Below are positions 61,172 through 64,000 of a DNA stretch of 64,000 bases, one piece after another. The stretch is taken from contig CACKJM010000002.1 in the NCBI GenBank assembly GCA_902600475.1, positions 1 through 64,000 of the forward strand. Reading direction: 5' to 3'. The DNA comes from an uncultured Prochlorococcus sp. GTDB lineage: Bacteria; Cyanobacteriota; Cyanobacteriia; PCC-6307; Cyanobiaceae. A program made the position numbers and the translations under genes. The first letter of the stretch is position 1; every line of letters begins with the position of its first letter. Below the pieces are notes generated by a model. It was given only the letters and a program-made list of their open reading frames with translations, was not told where the DNA came from and ran no database searches.

Positions 61172-62398
61172 ATGGACTTTCAACAAGGGTTAATCACAAC
61201 AATACATGAATATGGAGTTACAAGAAATTTACTTAAAGAATTAAACAAAAATCTAAAAAAAAGATCAACAAGCATTTTAATACCTTGCTTATATGAAGAG
61301 TTTGAGCGTCCAGCATTAAAAGACATAAGAGAAGTTTTAAAAGACCTTACAGGCTTAAATGAATTAGTTATTGCTCTCTCTGCAAAAACTGTTCAGCAAG
61401 TTAAAGCAGCAAAAACATTTTTTGACTCAATGCCATTTCCTGTTCACGTACAATGGACTAATTCTCCCTCTGTAATAGAGCTATTAAAAAGCCAAGAAAA
61501 AAATGGGTTAGAACTTTTAGGAACTCCAGGTAAAGGATGGGCTGTCTGGCAAGGAATAGGAGTTGCTACGAGAAAATCAGAAGTCGTTGCTCTTTTTGAT
61601 GCTGATATAAGAACTTTTAGTCCTATGTATCCTTCAAGAATGATACTTCCACTTCTGGATGAATCATATGGAATATCATATGTAAAGGCCTTTTACAGCA
61701 GATTATCCTTAGAAACCAATCAATTACAAGGTAGAGCAACAAGATTATTCGTGGGTCCCTTATTGGCAAGTCTTGAGCAGTTAGTAGGGAAAGGTCCCTT
61801 TTTACAATATCTTCAATCATTTAGATATCCATTAGCAGGTGAGTTTGCTTTCACTAAAGACCTCGCGATGAATTTAAGAATTCCTTGTGACTGGGGTTTA
61901 GAGATAGGTTTATTATCAGAGGTTTATAGAAACGTAAGAACCTCCAAAATAGCTCAAGTTGACCTAGGTTTGTTTGATCATAAACATAAGAATATTGGTG
62001 ATTCATCTAAAGAAGGATTGCAAAAAATGTGTACAGAAATACTTTCAAGTGTTTTAAGAGGTCTCATGGAGCATCAAGCAGAGACCTTAACAAGTACTCA
62101 ACTAGCCACCCTAGAAGTTCTTTATAAAAGAGTTGGGGAAGATCGGGTAAAACAATTTGGATTAGATTCAGCAGTTAATCAACTTCCATACGATAGGCAT
62201 GAAGAAGAGCTTTCAGTACAAAAATTTGCGAAATTATTGAGACCGGCTACAGAAGATTACTTAGCATGCCCTACAACACAGCAGTTACCAAGTTGGTCAA
62301 GAGTTCTTTCTTGTGAGAACAAATTGCAAGAAGATTTGGCAATAGCGGGTTCACAAGATATTAAGACAACTGAAAAAGAATTAATTAAAAACTTCTAA
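61172..62398 (+). CDS. gpgS: Glucosyl-3-phosphoglycerate synthase (GT81 family)
   Basis: [56 protein letters not shown]. Confidence 0.88.
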   Translation: MDFQQGLITTIHEYGVTRNLLKELNKNLKKRSTSILIPCLYEEFERPALKDIREVLKDLTGLNELVIALSAKTVQQVKAAKTFFDSMPFPVHVQWTNSPSVIELLKSQEKNGLELLGTPGKGWAVWQGIGVATRKSEVVALFDADIRTFSPMYPSRMILPLLDESYGISYVKAFYSRLSLETNQLQGRATRLFVGPLLASLEQLVGKGPFLQYLQSFRYPLAGEFAFTKDLAMNLRIPCDWGLEIGLLSEVYRNVRTSKIAQVDLGLFDHKHKNIGDSSKEGLQKMCTEILSSVLRGLMEHQAETLTSTQLATLEVLYKRVGEDRVKQFGLDSAVNQLPYDRHEEELSVQKFAKLLRPATEDYLACPTTQQLPSWSRVLSCENKLQEDLAIAGSQDIKTTEKELIKNF

Positions 62399-64000
62399 AG
62401 TAAAAAGTACCTTTGAGCCATGGGTACTTCATCAAGAGGCTCACAAGTAAGAAGTTCCCCATCAGAAAAAACTTCATAAGTTTGAGGATCAACTGAAATA
62501 TTAGGTAGTTTATTATTAAGTTTTAAGTGTGATTTATTGATATTTCTAGTGTTTTCTACGGCAATACATTTCTTTTTTAAGCCTAATTTATTTGGAATAT
62601 TTTGATCAATTGAATTTTTACTTAAGAAGGTAAAAGAACTCTTAATTAGAGATTGGCCGAAGCTTGCAAACATAGGCCGACCATGTACAGGCCCTGGAGT
62701 AGGAATTGAAGCATTTGCATCACCCATTTGGGACCAAACTATAGAACCTCCTTTAACAACTAATTCAGGCTTTACCGCAAAGAAGGAAGGTTTCCACAAT
62801 GCCAAATCCGCAATTTTACCCTTTTCTATAGACCCAACATGTTTATCAATACCATGAGCTATTGCAGGATTAATTGTGACCTTAGAAATATATCTCTTTA
62901 CTCTGTAATTATCGTTTCTATCAGAATCCTGCGATAGCGGACCCCTTTGGACTTTCATTTTATGAGCCGTTTGAAATGTTCTTGTAATTACTTCACCAAC
63001 TCTTCCCATAGCTTGAGAATCACTAGCAATAATTGAAAAGGCACCTATATCATGCAATATATCCTCAGCTGCAATAGTCTCTCTTCTGATCCTAGATTCA
63101 GCAAATGCAATATCTTCTGGGATTTTAGAATCTAAATGATGACAAACCATTAACATGTCAAGATGTTCTTCTAATGTGTTCCTTGTATAGGGCCTTGTGG
63201 GATTAGTACTACTTGGAAGAACATTTTTTTCTCCACAAATTTTAATAATATCTGGAGCATGACCTCCACCTGCTCCTTCGGTATGAAAAGTATGAATAGT
63301 TCTTCCTGAAATAGCGTTGATAGTATCTTCAACAAAACCTGCTTCATTCAAAGTATCAGTATGAATACATACTTGTACGTCAAACTTATCTGCAACATTA
63401 AGACAAGAATTTATAGTAGAGGGAGTGGTTCCCCAATCCTCATGAAGCTTCAACCCACATGCACCAGCTTCAACTTGATCAATAAGATTGAGTTCGTTTG
63501 TTGAGTTTCCTTTTCCAAAAAAACCAAGATTCATGGGAAATGCTTCTGCAGATTGAAGCATTCTTGAAATATGAAAAGAACCCGGAGTACAAGTAGTGGC
63601 ATTTGTGCCTGTTGCAGGTCCCGTTCCTCCTCCCAACATGGTTGTAATTCCTGAGGCAAGTGCTGTCTCAATTTGTTGGGGACAGATAAAATGAATATGA
63701 GTATCTATTGAACCTGCAGTAAGAATATGGCCTTCTCCAGCTATTACTTCTGTTGATGAACCAATAACAATATCGACATTATCCTGTATATCAGGATTGC
63801 CAGCCTTACCAATTTCAAAAATCATTCCATCTTTTATACCCACATCAGCCTTAATTATTCCCCACCAATCTATGATCAAGGCATTAGTTATTACGGTATC
63901 TACAGCTCCATCAGCTCTTCTTACTTGAGACTGTCCCATCCCATCTCGAATAACTTTACCTCCACCGAATTTAACTTCATCTCCGTATGTAGTTAAATCC
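62395..64000 (-). CDS. ureC: Urease alpha subunit, partial (5' end outside window)
   Basis: Frame open to window edge ([40 protein letters not shown]); [12 protein letters not shown] lysine site. Confidence 0.97.
   Translation of the reverse strand, partial: DLTTYGDEVKFGGGKVIRDGMGQSQVRRADGAVDTVITNALIIDWWGIIKADVGIKDGMIFEIGKAGNPDIQDNVDIVIGSSTEVIAGEGHILTAGSIDTHIHFICPQQIETALASGITTMLGGGTGPATGTNATTCTPGSFHISRMLQSAEAFPMNLGFFGKGNSTNELNLIDQVEAGACGLKLHEDWGTTPSTINSCLNVADKFDVQVCIHTDTLNEAGFVEDTINAISGRTIHTFHTEGAGGGHAPDIIKICGEKNVLPSSTNPTRPYTRNTLEEHLDMLMVCHHLDSKIPEDIAFAESRIRRETIAAEDILHDIGAFSIIASDSQAMGRVGEVITRTFQTAHKMKVQRGPLSQDSDRNDNYRVKRYISKVTINPAIAHGIDKHVGSIEKGKIADLALWKPSFFAVKPELVVKGGSIVWSQMGDANASIPTPGPVHGRPMFASFGQSLIKSSFTFLSKNSIDQNIPNKLGLKKKCIAVENTRNINKSHLKLNNKLPNISVDPQTYEVFSDGELLTCEPLDEVPMAQRYFLL

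Noticed and set aside
1-64000. CRISPR arrays, transposases, prophage or toxin-antitoxin modules
   Set aside because: No repeat-spacer arrays, transposase motifs, phage structural genes or TA pairs were seen on either strand.

Overview
Chromosomal segment from a low-GC marine picocyanobacterium. Gene content and order (psaK, psb28, GUN4-like, glnA, ureC, gpgS) and strong AT bias point to high-light Prochlorococcus. This is inference from protein families; no search was run. The window is densely packed housekeeping and photosynthesis sequence with two tRNA genes (Ser-GGA, Pro-GGG). I found no CRISPR array, transposase, prophage or rRNA. The most interesting items are: (1) a divergent locus encoding what looks like a complete glucosylglycerate synthesis and salvage loop (gpgS / GH13 phosphorylase-like / gpgP-like / glycerate kinase) around a 50-bp bidirectional promoter holding a perfect 12-bp palindrome; (2) umuD-umuC with a LexA-box-like site overlapping the called umuD start, followed by an HEATH-motif zincin-like protein; (3) an scpB gene whose conserved N-terminus lies upstream of any ATG/GTG/TTG codon; (4) several unlisted 40-50 aa membrane mini-proteins missed by the ORF track; (5) an NtcA-type promoter and a strong terminator bracketing glnA; (6) a DnaK with a repeated DDDPWDN tail. 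Most of the window is ordinary core genome, and I do not claim a wholly new system with high certainty.
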